Assembly: GCA_945901825.1 (NCBI GenBank)
Contig: CAMDMC010000006.1
Coordinates: 18,245 to 82,244, forward strand
Length of the DNA: 64,000 nucleotides
DNA from: Bordetella parapertussis
GTDB taxonomy: Bacteria; Pseudomonadota; Gammaproteobacteria; Burkholderiales; Burkholderiaceae_A
Direction: 5' to 3'
Shown: one piece after another, positions 18,908 through 27,503 of the stretch
Layout of the letters: every line of letters starts with the position of its first letter
Numbering within the stretch: position 1 is the stretch's first letter
Program-made: the position numbers and the translations under genes
Notes under the pieces: generated by a model
Database searches by the model: none
What the model saw: only the letters and a program-made list of their open reading frames with translations
What the model was told of the DNA's origin: nothing

Positions 18908-19841
18908 GCAGGCCATCGCCTGGCAGCTCGAGTTTTCGGTCTCCCTGTTTTTCCCCCATGAGGCTGCAGCTGAGCAATGGCTTGGCGACTGGAGCGACCG
19001 ACTCATGGAAGAAGGCGCGCTCAGCATGGCACTTGATGAGACGGCGCTTTGTATTCTTATTCCCACTACTCTGGACCCTGCCTGCTGGTGGGCGTCCCAA
19101 CAGGGCAAGGTCAGCGGCCTTGCCCTTCAAGAGCAGCCCAGAATCTCGAAGATTTATGATGAGGACTGGGTACGCACGACTCAGGCCCAGTTTGAGCCGA
19201 TGGTCATTGCCGAGACGCTGTGGCTAGGTGCCAGCTGGCACGAGGTGCCTGCGCTTTTTCGTGAGCCCCCAGGCCGGGCCCTGACCATCGACCCTGGCCT
19301 TGCATTTGGAACGGGCAGCCATGCCACCACCCAGCTCTGCCTTGAGGCCATTGCGTCTCTGGTTCACTCGGCCGCCCAATGCCGAAGACCGGGCCAAGGC
19401 AGCGCGCCTCGGCGCGTCCTTGACTACGGGTGCGGCTCGGGGGTGCTCGGGCTTGCCTGGGCGGTGCTTACCGACACCAATGACGAGGTCATCGGCCTTG
19501 ATATTGACCCGGTTGCCGTGACCACTGCAAAGGACAATGCCAGGCTTAACGGGCTCGCGTCGCGGGTATGTTTTGTCGATGCCGACGCAGCCATTTGCGG
19601 GCCGTTTGATCTTGTACTTGCCAATATCCTTGCCCAGCCCCTTAAGGTTCTTGCCCCTGTGCTTGTTGATCTGGCTGCTAAGGGCCAGCTTGTTCTCGCA
19701 GGCCTTTTAGACCGACAGGCCGAGGAGCTGATTCGAGTCTACCGTGAGGCCTCTCACGGCAGTTGTCAGCTAGAGGTTTTTGGCCAAAGGGATGGCTGGA
19801 CTTGTCTGTGGAAGCGACCTGCAGACGCGACACAAACTTAA
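18885..19841 (+). CDS. prmA: Ribosomal protein L11 methyltransferase
   Basis: PrmA trimethylates ribosomal protein L11 using S-adenosylmethionine. The SAM-binding core is clear: [45 protein letters not shown] and the catalytic LANILAQPL. The start is uncertain. TTG 18885, overlapping accC by 23 bp, is the nearest conventional start (318 residues). However, an in-frame ATC at 18915, just after GGCAGG, aligns AWQLEFSVS with the MPWIQLKLN start of E. coli PrmA, so a non-AUG start is possible. The frame extends upstream to 18708, but that region is accC. Confidence 0.93.
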   Translation: MSANPSSRQAIAWQLEFSVSLFFPHEAAAEQWLGDWSDRLMEEGALSMALDETALCILIPTTLDPACWWASQQGKVSGLALQEQPRISKIYDEDWVRTTQAQFEPMVIAETLWLGASWHEVPALFREPPGRALTIDPGLAFGTGSHATTQLCLEAIASLVHSAAQCRRPGQGSAPRRVLDYGCGSGVLGLAWAVLTDTNDEVIGLDIDPVAVTTAKDNARLNGLASRVCFVDADAAICGPFDLVLANILAQPLKVLAPVLVDLAAKGQLVLAGLLDRQAEELIRVYREASHGSCQLEVFGQRDGWTCLWKRPADATQT

Positions 19842-19861
19842 GAAAGGGACTCCTGCTAACC

Positions 19862-20836
19862 ATGACCAACCTAAACCTTGAGGCCTCAGAAGCCTTTTCA
19901 AAACCACCTATGCAGCTTCAGGTGAGTGGCTCCATTGCCTTTGACACCATTATGGTTTTTCAAGGTCGGTTTAAAGACCATATTCTTGCCGACCAGGTTC
20001 ACATGTTAAACGTTGCCTTTCTTGCGCCGGAGATGCGCCAGGAGTTTGGAGGCTGCGCAGCCAACATTGCCTATGGACTTCTTGGCCTGGGATGCCCCAC
20101 ACGACTTTTAGGCGCCATTGGCAAAGATGGGCATGACTACCTTCAACGGCTGCAGTCCTTTGGTGCCGATGTCTCGGGCGTTGTCGTAAGAGACAGCCTG
20201 TTCACAGCCCAGGCTTTTATTACCACCGACCTCGATGACAACCAGATCACGGCCTTTCACCCCGGCGCAATGGCAGTGGCCCACGAGGCCAAGGTTGTGC
20301 CCAACCCCGCAAGCCTCGGCATAGTCTCGCCCAACGGCAGGCAGGCCATGCTCGACCATGCCCAGGCCTTTTCTGATGCAGGCATTGCTTTTGTATTTGA
20401 CCCAGGTCAGGGCCTGCCCATGTTCAACAAGGACGAGCTGCTTGGTTTCATCAAGAAGGCAAGCTGGCTTGCTGTCAATGACTACGAGGGCGAGATGCTT
20501 AGTCGAACCGTGGGTCTAGGTTTGTCTGAGCTTCGCAGGCATTTGCAGCCTCATCCCCAGGCTGCAGTCATTGTTACCAAGGGCAGTCAGGGCGTCTGGC
20601 TTGATGGTCCGCAAGGAAGCCAGACCCTTGATGCGGTTCGTGTTGAGAAGGCCTTGGACCCAACAGGCTGCGGCGATGCGTTTCGCGCGGGGCTGCTCTG
20701 GGGCCTTGCCCACGGACTGCCCGTCTCGGCCAGCTGCAAGGCTGGGGTTTACTTAGGTGCAGCGAAGGTGCAGGTTCGTGGTGCCCAGAACCACAGTATT
20801 GATCCTGCAGCCGTTAAGGCCGCAGCACTTGCCTAG
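19862..20836 (+). CDS. PfkB-family carbohydrate/nucleoside kinase
   Basis: This 324-residue ribokinase-like protein has the N-terminal GSIAFDTIM strand, the EFGGCAANIAYGL glycine motif, AVNDYEGEM, and the C-terminal PfkB signature DPTGCGDAFRAG with the catalytic aspartate. The closest family I recall is the adenosine kinase-like PfkB protein often found downstream of accBC-prmA in Burkholderiales; substrate cannot be settled from sequence alone. ATG 19862 follows the prmA stop by 20 bp. Its stop codon overlaps the convergent yggT stop in a shared CTAG. Confidence 0.9.
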   Translation: MTNLNLEASEAFSKPPMQLQVSGSIAFDTIMVFQGRFKDHILADQVHMLNVAFLAPEMRQEFGGCAANIAYGLLGLGCPTRLLGAIGKDGHDYLQRLQSFGADVSGVVVRDSLFTAQAFITTDLDDNQITAFHPGAMAVAHEAKVVPNPASLGIVSPNGRQAMLDHAQAFSDAGIAFVFDPGQGLPMFNKDELLGFIKKASWLAVNDYEGEMLSRTVGLGLSELRRHLQPHPQAAVIVTKGSQGVWLDGPQGSQTLDAVRVEKALDPTGCGDAFRAGLLWGLAHGLPVSASCKAGVYLGAAKVQVRGAQNHSIDPAAVKAAALA

Positions 20837-21435
20837 CCTGTCCCAAGCAAGGCCTTCAGAACCGATGCCTCTAAGCTTGCCTGAAAGCTCACCAAGACCT
20901 GAAGAATAAGAAAGGCAATGATGGGGGAGAAATCGAGACCCCAGGGCTGACGCTCGGGCATACGCCGTGCAATAGGTTCAATAAGTGGTCGCAGCAAAAG
21001 CCGCAGAACGGGCCGAAGCGCTGCCGCCGTGGTGCTTTTGGAGAACCAGCTTAAAATCGCCTCCGCAATAACCAGGACAATCAGAAACTTCAACCACCAG
21101 CCGACAAGCCAGACCAGGGCAATAATAAGAACAAGCCCGAAAGGCCGCACCACAGGCTCTGAACCTACAAGGTCAGGGTCAAGGCTGACCATAAGAAAAC
21201 GAATGGTTGCCAAGGCAAGTGCCACCAGAACAGCCGCGAAAAGACTTCCCCAGTCTGTCTTCGCATTGGGCGGGAATAGACGGCGCATGGGAATGGAAAG
21301 CCAGTCGGTGATACGAAAAACCACCTGACTCAAGGGATTCATTGGGTGAAGCTTGGCAAATTGCAGGTAGGCCCGAAGCATAAAACAAACGGCCAGAAGA
21401 CTACCTGCAGCTTTCAATAAAAACCAGAGGGCCAT
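20833..21435 (-). CDS. YggT family integral membrane protein
   Basis: The 200-residue protein contains two YggT repeats, each with a pair of hydrophobic helices: LLKAAGSLLAVCFMLRAYLQF...PMNPLSQVVFRITDWLSIPMRRLFP at the N-terminus, and a second set near residues 100-165 containing RPVLRLLLRPLIEPIARRMP. The asparagine-proline and basic loop motifs are typical. The family is linked with osmotic or membrane processes, but its function is unclear. It lies downstream of the H1-like gene on the same strand, separated by a terminator, and tail-to-tail with the PfkB kinase. Confidence 0.9.
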   Translation of the reverse strand: MALWFLLKAAGSLLAVCFMLRAYLQFAKLHPMNPLSQVVFRITDWLSIPMRRLFPPNAKTDWGSLFAAVLVALALATIRFLMVSLDPDLVGSEPVVRPFGLVLIIALVWLVGWWLKFLIVLVIAEAILSWFSKSTTAAALRPVLRLLLRPLIEPIARRMPERQPWGLDFSPIIAFLILQVLVSFQASLEASVLKALLGTG

Positions 21436-21455
21436 GGTTCGCAGAAGCTAAAGTG

Positions 21456-21478
21456 AAAAACCCCGCCCAAGGGCGGGG
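21456..21478 (-). terminator. Rho-independent terminator of the H1-like gene
   Basis: On the minus strand a GC-only stem (CCCCGCCC pairing with GGGCGGGG, closing a very short loop) is followed directly by TTTTT, 25 bp downstream of the H1-like stop. This is a standard intrinsic terminator. It separates the H1-like transcript from yggT. Confidence 0.88.
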
Positions 21479-21503
21479 TGTGCACAGACGACGTGCTAAG
21501 GAA

Positions 21504-21992
21504 TTACGGACGCGAGCCCGTAGGAAACGGCCAGGTGCTCGAGATCGGTGCTGCAGGAGCAACAGGCTTAGCAGCGGCCTTCTTTGCAGCAGGCCTCTTG
21601 GCTGCAGCCTTTTTAGCGGCAGGCTTCTTGGCAGCAGCTTTCTTAGCTGCGGGCTTCTTAGCAGCGGCTTTCTTAGCGGCGGGCTTCTTAGCAGCGGCTT
21701 TTTTAGCGGCGGGCTTCTTAGCAGCGGCTTTCTTGGCTGCGGGCTTCTTAGCAGCAGCTTTCTTAGCAGCGGGCTTCTTAGCAGCAGCTTTCTTAGCAGC
21801 GGGCTTCTTAGCAGCAGCTTTCTTCGCAGCGGGCTTCTTGGCAGCCGCTTTCTTCGCAGCAGGCTTCTTCGCAGCTACTTTTTTAGCAGCAGGCTTTTTC
21901 GCAGCGACTTTCTTAGCTACCGACTTTGCTGCCACTTTCTTTGCTTCTGGTTTTGCGGCTTTCGCCTTTTTTACCTTCTTCTTTGTTGCCAT
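21504..21992 (-). CDS. Histone H1-like lysine/alanine-repeat DNA-binding protein
   Basis: The 162-residue protein is almost wholly lysine, alanine and proline. After [19 protein letters not shown] it has about eleven copies of the ten-residue unit [10 protein letters not shown] (two early copies with V, the last with R), then a short unlike tail ending [12 protein letters not shown]. This matches bacterial H1-like proteins such as Bordetella BpH1, thought to bind DNA non-specifically through the charged repeat. ATG 21992 has an ideal AAGGAG nearby. The hydrophobic frame on the other strand is an artefact of the repeat. The tail is not repeat-like and may be the remnant of a longer end. Confidence 0.93.
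   Translation of the reverse strand: MATKKKVKKAKAAKPEAKKVAAKSVAKKVAAKKPAAKKVAAKKPAAKKAAAKKPAAKKAAAKKPAAKKAAAKKPAAKKAAAKKPAAKKAAAKKPAAKKAAAKKPAAKKAAAKKPAAKKAAAKKPAAKKAAAKRPAAKKAAAKPVAPAAPISSTWPFPTGSRP
21594..21920. repeat. 30-bp tandem repeat inside the H1-like gene
   Basis: About eleven imperfect copies of a 30-bp unit encode the ten-residue [10 protein letters not shown] repeat. Copies differ mainly at third positions (gcagcg/gcagca, cttag/cttgg), so the array is old enough to have drifted yet keeps its frame. Such arrays change copy number by slippage or recombination. Boundaries are approximate. Confidence 0.85.
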
Positions 21993-22039
21993 TTTATTTC
22001 TCCTTTATGCCGATTCGTTTCGGCAGGGTCACAGGGAGA

Positions 22040-22058
22040 TTCGAGCATCATGCTCGAA
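22040..22058. promoter_or_regulatory. Perfect 19-bp palindrome upstream of the H1-like gene
   Basis: TTCGAGCAT and ATGCTCGAA form a perfect 9-bp inverted repeat around one base, 48 bp upstream of the H1-like start codon. It overlaps a possible minus-strand promoter: -35 TTGCGC at 22074-22069 and -10 CATGAT at 22052-22047, spacer 16 bp. It could be a dimeric regulator's operator or a hairpin in the transcript. A second small stem (TGCCGA/TCGGCA, 22008-22025) lies between it and the ribosome-binding site. Confidence 0.55.
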
Positions 22059-22084
22059 CCATTCATTTGCGCAAGACCCTACTA

Positions 22085-22110
22085 AAAGAAAAAAGCCTGA
22101 GGGGCTTTTC
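22085..22110 (-). terminator. Rho-independent terminator of nrdB
   Basis: Read on the minus strand, a stem of AAAAGCC and GGCTTTT with a five-base loop is followed by a run rich in T (TTTTTTCTTTT). It lies about 90 bp downstream of the nrdB stop and upstream of the H1-like promoter region, so it would end the nrdAB transcript. Confidence 0.8.
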
Positions 22111-22198
22111 TCTAAAGTCCAACGCCAATGAATACGGGAGAGACGTCCCTTGACCAGAGAAGACTGGCCAATCGATGAGTGAGAAAGGCTTGTTGCCT

Positions 22199-23338
22199 TT
22201 ATTCCCAACTCAGGGCACCACCCGTCTGATACTCAATCACACGGGTCTCAAAGAAGTTGCGCTCCTTCTTAAGGTCGACCATTTCGGCCATCCATGGGAA
22301 GGGATTCTCTTCGTTACCAAAAACGGGCTCAAGCCCAATTTGTTGGCAACGGCGGTTTGCGATGTATCGCAGGTAACTTTTAAACATGCTGGCGTTAAGA
22401 CCAAGCACACCGCGAGGCATGGTGTCCTCGGCATAACGGTACTCGAGGTCGACCGCCTTCACGAACAAGTCACGTAGTTCTTCACGGAACTCGGGCGTCC
22501 AGAGTTGCGGGTTCTCGAGCTTGATGGTGTTAACAAGGTCAATACCGAAATTGCAGTGCATCGACTCGTCACGAAGAATGTACTGGTACTGCTCAGCAGC
22601 ACCCGTCATTTTGTTCTGGCGCCCGAGGGCCAAAATTTGTACAAAACCCACGTAAAAGAACAGGCCCTCCATGATGCAGCTAAAGACAATAAGGGAACGC
22701 AGGAGTTTCTGATCGTTCTCAAGCGTTCCTGTCTTGAACTGCGGGTTGGTCAGGACGTCGATGAAAGGAATAAGGAACTCGTCCTTGTCACGAATGGAGG
22801 AGACCTCGTGGTAAGCATTGAAGATCTCTGCCTCATTAAGGCCGAGCGACTCAACAATGTACTGGTAGGCATGGGTATGAATGGCCTCCTCGAAGGCCTG
22901 GCGCAGCAGGTACTGGCGACATTCGGGGGCCGTGATGTGCCGGTAGGTGCCAAGCACGATATTGTTGGCGGCCAGGCTGTCGGCCGTTACAAAAAAACCA
23001 AGATTGCGCTTAATGACTCGACGCTCGTCTTCTGTAAGACCATTTGGGTCTTTCCAGAGCGCAATGTCGCGAGACATATTGATTTCCTGAGGCATCCAGT
23101 GGTTCGCACAGCCTGAAAGGTATTTTTCCCACGCCCACTTGTACTTGAAAGGGACGAGCTGGTTGACGTCGGTGGCCGCATTAATAATGCGCTTGTCTTC
23201 AACGCGCACTCGCCGCTCGGTGGCATTTGCAAGAAGCGTCGACGGCAACTCAGCTTCGGGTTCAACCGAAGCGAGGAGACCAGCAGCGGGCTGAGGCCTA
23301 GCTAACGACGATGGTGCGGAGTCTTCCCAGTTCAACAT
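22199..23338 (-). CDS. nrdB: Class Ia ribonucleotide reductase beta subunit
   Basis: NrdB holds the diiron-tyrosyl radical cofactor of aerobic ribonucleotide reductase. The 379-residue protein keeps the iron ligands: D in VTADSL, E and H in FEEAIHTH, E in CIMEGLFF, and E/H in [10 protein letters not shown] tyrosine in THAYQYIV is at the radical position. The C-terminus (TGGALSWE) is the peptide that docks on NrdA. It lies 196 bp after nrdA; a promoter of its own is possible in that AT-rich gap but not clear, and I see no NrdR boxes there. Confidence 0.97.
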   Translation of the reverse strand: MLNWEDSAPSSLARPQPAAGLLASVEPEAELPSTLLANATERRVRVEDKRIINAATDVNQLVPFKYKWAWEKYLSGCANHWMPQEINMSRDIALWKDPNGLTEDERRVIKRNLGFFVTADSLAANNIVLGTYRHITAPECRQYLLRQAFEEAIHTHAYQYIVESLGLNEAEIFNAYHEVSSIRDKDEFLIPFIDVLTNPQFKTGTLENDQKLLRSLIVFSCIMEGLFFYVGFVQILALGRQNKMTGAAEQYQYILRDESMHCNFGIDLVNTIKLENPQLWTPEFREELRDLFVKAVDLEYRYAEDTMPRGVLGLNASMFKSYLRYIANRRCQQIGLEPVFGNEENPFPWMAEMVDLKKERNFFETRVIEYQTGGALSWE

Positions 23339-23534
23339 AGTGATCTCACTTTCAACGTAAAAAATAGAACAACGTGCTACTCGTGAGATTCAGTTGTTTC
23401 AACAGTTCAGATAATGCAAGAACTATCGTCACGAGGCAATTGTTTTTAATTAAAAAAAACGTGCAAAGACGATGAACAGAAAATTCGTCTCATTTGCTCC
23501 ACACTTTTTGGAATTCAAAAAACGAACGGGCAAT
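23339..23534. other. AT-rich gap between nrdA and nrdB
   Basis: This 196-bp non-coding gap is notably AT-rich, with a run of A after AATTGTTTTTAATT near 23440-23460. On the minus strand, a weak 6-bp stem (AGACGA/TCGTCT) followed closely by a T-run could be a partial terminator after nrdA, and TTGCATTATCT near 23410 could be part of an nrdB promoter. Neither is convincing. nrdB has only a GTGAG-type ribosome-binding site. Confidence 0.4.
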
Positions 23535-26534
23535 TTATTGGCAGGCCTCGCAATCGGGGTTGTCGATGGAACAGAACTGCGCATCGGTTGCCGGTGACGA
23601 CCCGCCCGATTTGGATGAGGCAATGATGGGGTCTGAAGGATTCACCACCGATGCACCCGTTGCCGCGGAAGCCGCTGATTTAGCGGCTGTAGGGACACCG
23701 CCTGAAACAGTCACCGCATTAAGTTGCCCAGTGTTTAGGGTGCTCTTTTCGGCATGGGTTGCTCCCATGGTTCGCAGGTAATAGGTGGTTTTAAGGCCGC
23801 GCAGCCAGGCGAGCTTGTACGTCTCGTCAAGCTTTTTACCCGAGACGCCTGCAATGTAAATATTGAGCGACTGGGCCTGGTCGATCCACTTCTGACGACG
23901 TGCCGCGCACTCGACCATCCACTTGGTGTCCACCTCGAAGGCCGTGGCGTAAAGCTCTCGAAGCTCGGCCGGCACGCGATCGATCTTTGCAAGGCTGCCA
24001 TCGAAATACTTAAGGTCGGCCACCATAACTTCATCCCAGAGCCCAAGCGCTTTAAGGTCGCGAACCATGGTCTCGTTGACCACTGTGAATTCCCCAGAAA
24101 GGTTCGACTTCACATACAGGTTTTGGTAGGTGGGTTCAATGGAGGCGGAGATTCCGACGATATTGGAAATGGTTGCCGTGGGAGCAATGGCCACGCAGTT
24201 GGAGTTGCGCATGCCGTAGGCGCCAATACGCGCGCGCAAGGCGGCCCAGTCGAGCCTTGCCCGCCGATCAACCTCAACATATCCACCGCGCTCTTTTTCA
24301 AGAAGATCGAGGGTGTCAAGCGGAAGGATGCCCTGGTCCCAGAGGGAGCCCTTGAAACTGGAATAGGCTCCGCGCTCTTCGGCCAGGTCGGTTGATGCCC
24401 AGTAGGCCTCGTAACAGACCATTTCCATGGACTGGTCAGCAAACTCGACCGCACGCTCACTGCCATAGGGAATGCGCATGGCATGCAAAGACTCTTGGAA
24501 ACCCATGATGCCCAAGCCGACGGGCCGATGACGCAGATTGGCATTACGGGCTTTGGCCACCGCATAGTAGTTAATGTCAATGACGTTATCGAGCATGCGC
24601 ATGGCCGTACCGATGGTGGTTTTGAGCTTGGCATGGTCGAGCTCAAGGCCACCTGCTTTGGTGGGTTTAAGGTGATGCACCAGGTTCACCGAGCCAAGAT
24701 TACAAACTGCGATTTCGGACTCGTTCGTGTTGAGGGTGATTTCGGTGCATAGGTTTGAGCTGTGCACCACACCCACATGTTGCTGCGGGCTACGGATGTT
24801 GCAGGGGTCTTTGAAGGTAATCCAGGGATGGCCCGTTTCAAAGAGCATGGTGAGCATCTTGCGCCAAAGGGCGCTGGCCTGAATTGTCTTGGATAACCGA
24901 ATCTCGCCGCGCTCGGCCTTCGCCTCGTAGGCAACATAGGCCTCTTCAAAGGCTTTTCCCACCTTCTCATGAAGATCGGGTACGTCGGCCGGCGAAAACA
25001 GGGTCCATTCTTTGTCTTCCATGACCCGCTTCATAAAGAGGTCGGGAATCCAGTTGGCCGTATTCATGTCGTGCGTGCGACGCCGGTCATCGCCGGTGTT
25101 TTTACGCAGCTCGAGGAATTCTTCAATATCAAGGTGCCAACTTTCGAGGTAGGTGCAGACAGCGCCTTTGCGCTTGCCACCCTGGTTAACAGCCACCGCG
25201 GTGTCATTGACTACCTTCAAGAAGGGAACAACACCCTGGCTCTTTCCGTTGGTTCCCTTAATGTGGCTGCCCAGCGCTCGCACCGGAGTCCAGTCGTTGC
25301 CCAAGCCACCGGCGTACTTCGCTAAGAGTGCGTTTTCTTTGATGGCCTCGTAAATACCATCGAGGTCATCGGCCACGGTGGTGAGGTAGCAGGAAGACAG
25401 CTGGGAATGGGTGGTCCCGCTGTTGAAGAGCGTTGGCGTTGAGCTCATGAAGTCAAAGCTCGAGAGCAGTTGGTAAAACTCAATGGCCTTGTCTTCGCGA
25501 TTAATTTCTGCAATGGCCAGGCCCATGGCAACCCGCATAAAGAAGGCCTGCGGCATCTCGATACGACGGCCCTCACCCGAGAAGGTGTCGTTGCGGTCAA
25601 TGAGAAAGTAACGGTCGTAGAGGGTCTGCAGGCCGTGGTAGTCAAACTGCAGATCACGGTCGGCCACAATGGCCTGGGACATACGCTTGAGGTCAAAACG
25701 GGCAAGGTCGTCGTTTAATAGACCGATCTCAATGCCCTTCTTGATGTAGCGGGGGAAGTAGTCAACGTAGCGAGACGCCATCTCGGCCTGCGGGATCTCT
25801 GACCCCAGGATTTCCTTGCGAATGGTGTGCAACAACAGCCGGGCACTGACTTTTGCATAGGCGGGGTCCTTTTCGGTTAACGCGCGTGCCGCCAAAATGG
25901 CGGACTTTTCAATTTCATCGATGGGTACACCGTCGTAGATGTTCTTCAGTGTGTCGGCAAGAACCTGTGGCGCACTGACCTGATCATCAAGCCCAAGGCA
26001 GGCATCTGCGATTAGGCCCTTAAGCCAGGCCTGGTCAAGCGGAACCGATCGACCATCAACCAGCATGGAGAGACTGTGTTCGACGGTGTCTTGCTTGGCC
26101 TTGCTTGCGCGCTCTTGAGAGCGTTTCTCACGATAGAGCACATAGGCCCGGGCGATTTCATGCTCACCGGAACGCATAAGCGCAAGCTCAACCTGGTCTT
26201 GAATGTCTTCAATATGAACGGTGCCACCGGCGGGAAGCCTGCGCAACAGTGCTGCAACAACCGAGGCGCTTAGCGCCTCGGTGACCTCACGAACCCTGGC
26301 GCTGGCTGCGCCCTGACCACCCTGCACCGCAAGAAAGGCCTTGGTAAGGGCAACGGTTATTTTGGGTGCCTCAAAGGTGACCACAGCGCCGTTGCGGCGA
26401 ATAACCTTAATGTCGCTCAGGCTGGCATGGGTGGACATGCCCTGCTCGCGCTGACTGTTTTTTGAATCGGTCAGGCTGGATAGATGGCCCGAGCTTGACT
26501 GGCTAGTCTCGGTGGATTGGGCGGCCCGTTGCAT
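23535..26534 (-). CDS. nrdA: Class Ia ribonucleotide reductase alpha subunit
   Basis: NrdA reduces ribonucleoside diphosphates to deoxy forms. From ATG 26534 (AAGGAG upstream) it has 999 residues. An ATP-cone allosteric domain occupies about residues 35-130 (VIRRNGAVVTFEAPKI...). The catalytic barrel includes SSCYLTTVADDLDGIYEAI, NLCTEITLNTNESEIAVCNLGSVNL and the YYLRTMGA segment with radical-transfer tyrosines. The C-terminus ends CSIDNPDCEACQ, with cysteines that pass electrons from thioredoxin or glutaredoxin. Upstream lie paired NrdR boxes. A start at about 26437 (MSTHASLSD) is also possible, as the intervening Ser/Gln-rich stretch is poorly conserved. Confidence 0.97.
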   Translation of the reverse strand: MQRAAQSTETSQSSSGHLSSLTDSKNSQREQGMSTHASLSDIKVIRRNGAVVTFEAPKITVALTKAFLAVQGGQGAASARVREVTEALSASVVAALLRRLPAGGTVHIEDIQDQVELALMRSGEHEIARAYVLYREKRSQERASKAKQDTVEHSLSMLVDGRSVPLDQAWLKGLIADACLGLDDQVSAPQVLADTLKNIYDGVPIDEIEKSAILAARALTEKDPAYAKVSARLLLHTIRKEILGSEIPQAEMASRYVDYFPRYIKKGIEIGLLNDDLARFDLKRMSQAIVADRDLQFDYHGLQTLYDRYFLIDRNDTFSGEGRRIEMPQAFFMRVAMGLAIAEINREDKAIEFYQLLSSFDFMSSTPTLFNSGTTHSQLSSCYLTTVADDLDGIYEAIKENALLAKYAGGLGNDWTPVRALGSHIKGTNGKSQGVVPFLKVVNDTAVAVNQGGKRKGAVCTYLESWHLDIEEFLELRKNTGDDRRRTHDMNTANWIPDLFMKRVMEDKEWTLFSPADVPDLHEKVGKAFEEAYVAYEAKAERGEIRLSKTIQASALWRKMLTMLFETGHPWITFKDPCNIRSPQQHVGVVHSSNLCTEITLNTNESEIAVCNLGSVNLVHHLKPTKAGGLELDHAKLKTTIGTAMRMLDNVIDINYYAVAKARNANLRHRPVGLGIMGFQESLHAMRIPYGSERAVEFADQSMEMVCYEAYWASTDLAEERGAYSSFKGSLWDQGILPLDTLDLLEKERGGYVEVDRRARLDWAALRARIGAYGMRNSNCVAIAPTATISNIVGISASIEPTYQNLYVKSNLSGEFTVVNETMVRDLKALGLWDEVMVADLKYFDGSLAKIDRVPAELRELYATAFEVDTKWMVECAARRQKWIDQAQSLNIYIAGVSGKKLDETYKLAWLRGLKTTYYLRTMGATHAEKSTLNTGQLNAVTVSGGVPTAAKSAASAATGASVVNPSDPIIASSKSGGSSPATDAQFCSIDNPDCEACQ

Positions 26535-26654
26535 GGCTCTTTTCTCCTTAGGCGGGAAATTTAAAACAAGAGGCATGCAGACAATGAAGCCGCTGCATAC
26601 CGTGACAATGACAAAACAGCTTTCATTTGCACTGAGTGCTTGAGTTTCCCCAAC

Positions 26655-26702
26655 ACACTACCGGTAGTACAGACAAGCCGTCATAAGTACTAATTCTAGT
26701 AG
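26655..26702 (-). promoter_or_regulatory. Paired NrdR boxes upstream of nrdA
   Basis: Two palindromic elements with cores ACTACCGGTAGT (26657-26668, perfect) and ACTAATTCTAGT (26689-26700, imperfect) have centres 32 bp apart, three helical turns. Both match the outer ACTA...TAGT positions of the NrdR box consensus ACACTATATATAGTGT, and known NrdR sites come in pairs 31-32 bp apart upstream of nrd genes. The distal box covers the likely -10 hexamer. This supports repression of nrdAB by NrdR when dATP is plentiful. Confidence 0.8.
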
Positions 26703-26722
26703 TGGAAGGCATCTAAGAGCAA
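26693..26722 (-). promoter_or_regulatory. Probable sigma-70 promoter of nrdA
   Basis: On the minus strand, -35 TTGCTC (26722-26717) and -10 TAGAAT (26698-26693) are 18 bp apart, placing transcription start near 26686 and a leader of about 150 nt. The -10 lies inside an NrdR box, which fits repression by occlusion. Confidence 0.55.
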
Positions 26723-26881
26723 GCCTCAGGCCTAGGATAATCCCTAGAAAATCCCTCAACCCTGCCCAGAGGTAGGCCCCTTAAGGAAAAAAAATTTTTT
26801 CTTCGATATAGCGTCGGCTCGGGCGCATCTGGCCTGTCAATTGCCTCCAGACCTAATGGATCCCAGGCGGTTTTTTATAGG

Positions 26882-27487
26882 CTATGGGCTGCAGCGTAAT
26901 GTCGGTCGTAAACGCTGCAGCTCGCGGGCCAAGAGTGGCCAGTCGAAAAAGTTGCCTGGGTCGGTCTTACGGCCAGGTGCAATGGTGGAGTGCCCAGTGA
27001 CTGTGGATAAGCTGGGGATATGCTGGGATAACTCTGAAAGCAGCGCGGCAAGCAGTTCAATTTGTCGTGGCTCGTAAGGCTGATCGTCGGTGCCTTCAAG
27101 CTCAATACCAATCGAAAAATTATTGCAGTCTTTTTCTCCTTCAAAGACTGACTCCCCGGCATGCCATGCTCGGCGGCCCACCGCCACGTACTGCACAAGC
27201 CTTGCACGCCGCGTAATAAGAAAGTGGCTTGAGACCCGCAGACCCACCAAGGCAAGCAGCTCGGGCTTCTCATCCGAAGACAGGCCTGTTCGATTCAGAA
27301 ACAAATCATCAATGGCCGTTCCGCCGAAAACCCCCGGCGGAAGACTTATGCCATGAATAACCGCAAGCCCAATGGCTGTTGCCTGAGGCCGCTCGTTATG
27401 GTTAGGGCTTGGCGCCCATGTGCATGCCCCGAAGCCAGGCAGCTCGCTCAGCCATCCTGAAGGCCTTAGGCAGGTCGCGGCCGCCAT
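26882..27487 (-). CDS. ampD: 1,6-anhydro-N-acetylmuramyl-L-alanine amidase AmpD
   Basis: AmpD cleaves the peptide from anhydro-muropeptides in the cytoplasm during peptidoglycan recycling. The 201-residue protein closely follows E. coli AmpD: AVIHGISLPPGVFGG with the first zinc histidine, RAWHAGESVFEGEKDCNNFSIGIELEGTD, and TGHSTIAPGRKTDPG with the second histidine and aspartate ligands. No signal peptide is present. It leads into a small PP0621-type gene and a CcsA-type gene upstream, all on the same strand. Mpl (13896-15323) uses the tripeptide AmpD releases. Confidence 0.96.
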   Translation of the reverse strand: MAAATCLRPSGWLSELPGFGACTWAPSPNHNERPQATAIGLAVIHGISLPPGVFGGTAIDDLFLNRTGLSSDEKPELLALVGLRVSSHFLITRRARLVQYVAVGRRAWHAGESVFEGEKDCNNFSIGIELEGTDDQPYEPRQIELLAALLSELSQHIPSLSTVTGHSTIAPGRKTDPGNFFDWPLLARELQRLRPTLRCSP

Positions 27488-27503
27488 TGCACTGCCTTAG
27501 CCC

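Larger units (their letters stand above)
26535..26881. other. 347-bp non-coding region between ampD and nrdA
   Basis: The longest gene-free stretch in the window. It holds the nrdA promoter and NrdR boxes, and farther upstream a run of eight A followed by six T (26787-26800), which is likely to be intrinsically bent. The region also carries a possible DnaA-independent AT-rich patch but no open frame or RNA gene that I can recognise. No clear ampD terminator is seen. Confidence 0.6.

Noticed and set aside
20833-20836. Shared CTAG stop of the PfkB kinase and yggT
   Set aside because: CTAG is self-complementary, so convergent TAG stops overlap easily; noted only as compaction.
21594-21920. Possible CRISPR or satellite array
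   Set aside because: The 30-bp units are contiguous without spacers and encode a regular protein repeat.
21478-22131. Hydrophobic [15 protein letters not shown] frame on the plus strand
   Set aside because: It is the reverse-complement reading of the lysine/alanine repeat of the H1-like gene, has no proper start site, and the other strand has a good ribosome-binding site and terminator.
26787-26800. A8T6 run as an ampD terminator
   Set aside because: It is an A/T palindrome without a GC stem; more likely bent DNA.
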